Assembly (NCBI GenBank): GCA_947383645.1
Contig: CANDEH010000059.1
Location: 1-14,438, forward strand
Length of the DNA stretch: 14,438 nt
Origin: an uncultured Clostridia bacterium
Lineage (GTDB): Bacteria > Bacillota > Clostridia > Oscillospirales > Oscillospiraceae
Reading direction: 5' to 3'
The notes under the pieces are model-generated. The model did not search any database, had not been told where the DNA came from, and saw nothing but the letters and a program-made list of their open reading frames with translations. The position numbers were made by a program, and so were the translations under genes. Within the stretch, counting starts at the first letter, position 1. Each line of letters opens with the position of its first letter. Of the stretch, positions 13,266 through 14,438 are shown in pieces.

Positions 13266-13294
13266 AGAATATGCCATGCGCCCCCCGCTGTCAA
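13266..13294 (-). promoter_or_regulatory. Sigma-A-type promoter for feoB
   Basis: On the minus strand a perfect TTGACA (13294-13289) is followed after 17 bases by TATTCT (13271-13266). The predicted start near 13259 leaves a leader of about 35 bases with the ribosome site before the ATG at 13224. The -10 is only a four-of-six match, which would suit a regulated promoter. Confidence 0.65.
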
Positions 13295-13321
13295 GGCGAT
13301 TTTTATGAGAAGACGAAATTT

Positions 13322-13339
13322 TGTTAGTTAGCACTAACA
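13322..13339. promoter_or_regulatory. Inverted repeat upstream of feoB, possible metal-regulator operator
   Basis: TGTTAG (13322-13327) and CTAACA (13334-13339) are exact inverted repeats, and GTTAG (13327-13331) with CTAAC (13334-13338) gives a tighter palindrome with a 2-base centre. The GTTAG/CTAAC half-sites resemble DtxR/IdeR iron boxes (consensus TTAGGTTAGCCTAACCTAA), but the spacing differs by one base. It lies upstream of the feoB -35, about 28 bases away, which is unusual for simple repression. Confidence 0.4.
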
Positions 13340-13429
13340 GCGCCGCGAAACACGGCGAAAATATGACATACACAGCCACCTGCGGGAAGCGGCGTGCCAG
13401 AGATCCCCGCCTCTGCCAGACATTACGCC

Positions 13430-13458
13430 TTGCGCGGAGCTCCATTCCCTTTTACAAT
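13430..13458 (+). promoter_or_regulatory. Probable promoter for the amidase gene
   Basis: TTGCGC (13430-13435) is followed after 17 bases by TACAAT (13453-13458), a good -10. The -35 is only a three-of-six match. Transcription would begin near 13465 and leave a leader of about 20 bases that holds the GGAAAGGAAGG ribosome site for the ATG at 13485. Confidence 0.5.
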
Positions 13459-13484
13459 AGCGGGGAAAGGAAGGTACATAGCCT

Positions 13485-14282
13485 ATGAGACGACTGATCC
13501 CCCTGTTTCTGCTCACCGCTCTGCTTCTGGCGCTGACCGCCCAGGTCGCCGGCAGCCGCGCCGGCGTTTCGGTAGTTCTCAACGGCCAGGACACCGCCAT
13601 CCCGGCCTATACGGAGGACGGGCGCACCATGGTCCCCCTGCGGGACATCGCCGAGGCCCTGGGCTTCACCGTGGTGTGGGACGAGGACACCCGCACCGCC
13701 TACCTCTCCGACGGCGCGGAGGCGGCCGCTCTCTCCGCCTATACGGTGGTTCTGGACCCGGGCCACGGCGGCAGCGCCACCGGCGCGGAGTACCAGGGGG
13801 TCCGGGAGAGCGCCTTAAACCTCTCCATCGCCCAGAAGGCCGCCGCCGTCCTCCGCCGGGAGGGGGTGGCGGTGGTGATGACCCGCACCGGGGACAGCGA
13901 TCTCTCCCTCTACGCCCGAACGGACCTGGCCCGGCGGCGGAGCGCGGATCTGTTTGTCAGTATCCACTGCAACGTCAGCACCGCCAATCCCGACGCCATG
14001 GGCGTCTACACCGCCTACCACCCGGACAGCGCCGAGGGCCGCGCCCTGGCGGACACCCTGCGGGGCGCGGTGATGGCCGCCGCCGATGCGCCGGACATGG
14101 GCGTGGAGGAGCGGCCAGATCTGGCGGTACTGCGCACCGCCGCCATGCCCGCCGCCCTGGTGGAGTGCGGCTTTATGAGCACCCCTGCGGAGTTGGCGCT
14201 GCTGTGCAGCGAGGACTATCAGCAGCGCATTGCCCAGGGGATTGCCGACGGTGTGCTGACCTATCTGCGGGGGGAAAAGTGA
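13485..14282 (+). CDS. Secreted N-acetylmuramoyl-L-alanine amidase (Amidase_3) with Cu-amine-oxidase-like N-domain
   Basis: This 265-residue zinc hydrolase cuts the bond between N-acetylmuramic acid and L-alanine in peptidoglycan. Residues 1-23 are a signal peptide (RR, then a Leu-rich core, AQVAG). Residues 28-76 match one copper amine oxidase N-terminal-like repeat (VVLNGQDTAIPAYTEDGRTMVPLRDIAEALGFTVVWDEDTRTAYL), a wall-associated domain common in Firmicutes. Residues 87-262 are Amidase_3 with the zinc and catalytic set H94 (LDPGHGG), E108 (RESALNLS), H161 (VSIHCN) and E227 (ALVECGFMST). The domain is compact and appears complete. It acts outside the membrane in growth, division or spore-related wall turnover; which cannot be told here. 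It is monocistronic, with its own promoter and a clear terminator. Confidence 0.94.
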   Translation: MRRLIPLFLLTALLLALTAQVAGSRAGVSVVLNGQDTAIPAYTEDGRTMVPLRDIAEALGFTVVWDEDTRTAYLSDGAEAAALSAYTVVLDPGHGGSATGAEYQGVRESALNLSIAQKAAAVLRREGVAVVMTRTGDSDLSLYARTDLARRRSADLFVSIHCNVSTANPDAMGVYTAYHPDSAEGRALADTLRGAVMAAADAPDMGVEERPDLAVLRTAAMPAALVECGFMSTPAELALLCSEDYQQRIAQGIADGVLTYLRGEK

Positions 14283-14298
14283 ATTTGCACAGAGGGAT

Positions 14299-14329
14299 GG
14301 CAGCGGGAAGTCCGCTGCTGTCTTTTTTG
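14299..14329 (+). terminator. Rho-independent terminator of the amidase gene
   Basis: GCAGCGG (14300-14306) pairs with CCGCTGC (14312-14318) around GAAGT and is followed by TGTCTTTTTTG. It starts 17 bases after the stop codon and is the best classical terminator in the window. Confidence 0.85.
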
Positions 14330-14361
14330 TTGCTGGATTTAATATCGTTGCCAGGGGATGA

Positions 14362-14438
14362 CCGCCGCGTCCGCGGCGGGGACGGGGGGACGGGGGTTTC
14401 GCCCCCCGGGGCGAGTTACTTTTCCCACGCGGGAAAAG
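14362..14438. repeat. GC-rich intergenic hairpins reaching the window edge
   Basis: CCGCCGCG (14362-14369) pairs with CGCGGCGG (14372-14379). GGGGG (14392-14396) pairs with CCCCC starting at 14402 across a TTTCG loop. CTTTTCCC (14419-14426) pairs with GGGAAAAG (14431-14438) across ACGC. The last stem stops exactly at the window end, so the inverted repeat is probably longer. No gene is visible in the final 156 bases. Confidence 0.6.

Larger units (their letters stand above)
13225..13484. other. Divergent promoter region between feoB and the amidase gene
   Basis: This 260-bp region contains the feoB promoter on the minus strand, an inverted repeat (13322-13339), and a likely promoter for the amidase gene on the plus strand. 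It is AT-richer in its middle (13290-13380) than the flanking genes. I found no coding frame worth keeping and no riboswitch. Confidence 0.6.

Noticed and set aside
11419..13308. Long plus-strand open frame of 629 codons opposite feoB
   Set aside because: Low-complexity His/Pro/Val-rich translation antisense to a fully motif-supported FeoA-FeoB protein; no ribosome site or promoter.
1..14438. Defence or phage system
   Set aside because: No nuclease, restriction, toxin-antitoxin, reverse transcriptase or phage structural gene could be recognised; all sizeable genes have ordinary metabolic, transport or regulatory families.

Overview
The window is gene-dense and GC-rich, with strong AGGAGG-type ribosome binding sites. 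Its gene families (PFL/DUF711 plus ACT protein, TudS-like desulfidase, YfbR, MtaB, FeoA-FeoB fusion, Amidase_3) suggest a high-GC member of the Clostridia, probably Oscillospirales/Oscillospiraceae from a gut-type anaerobe. That assignment is an inference from base composition and gene families; there is no rRNA or other marker gene here.

Layout. 1-47: possible tail of an upstream gene. 105-845 (+): GntR/HutC-type regulator with a UTRA domain. 846-1293: a long stretch with three perfect hairpins and one possible 33-residue ORF. 1294-6136 (-): a same-strand run, read from its promoter at 6108-6136, of mtaB (tRNA methylthiotransferase, apparently starting at CTG), yfbR-like 5'-nucleotidase, ACT protein, PFL/DUF711 protein, a single-pass membrane microprotein and a TudS-like desulfidase. 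6274-7008 (-): an AT-richer TraX-family membrane protein with its own promoter. 7303-8430 (+): NifS-type cysteine desulfurase. 8586-9974 (+): MATE transporter. 10032-10466 (+): NTF2/SnoaL-like protein. 10756-13224 (-): FeoA-FeoB fusion iron transporter. 13485-14282 (+): secreted N-acetylmuramoyl-L-alanine amidase with a copper-amine-oxidase-like N-terminal domain, divergent from feoB and followed by a clear terminator.

The genes are mostly housekeeping: tRNA modification, nucleotide clean-up, sulfur and iron supply, cell wall hydrolysis. I see no defence island, phage, CRISPR array or secondary-metabolite cluster. The most notable features are non-coding. A repeat family is present in two full copies (3908-4022, 8431-8567) and one half copy (9964-10020). 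Its outer arms are inverted tandem heptamers of the ATTAGGA type, and they enclose three small hairpins in a cloverleaf-like layout. A separate 161-bp miniature inverted-repeat element (10467-10627) is flanked by TAA, and the left TAA is the stop codon of the NTF2-like gene. Two of the repeat copies and the miniature element sit exactly at gene ends, and two of the three supply or reuse a stop codon.

Two protein-level oddities deserve follow-up. One is the CTG start of mtaB, fixed by an ideal Shine-Dalgarno. The other is a Cys/His-rich linker between FeoA and FeoB in the fused iron transporter.
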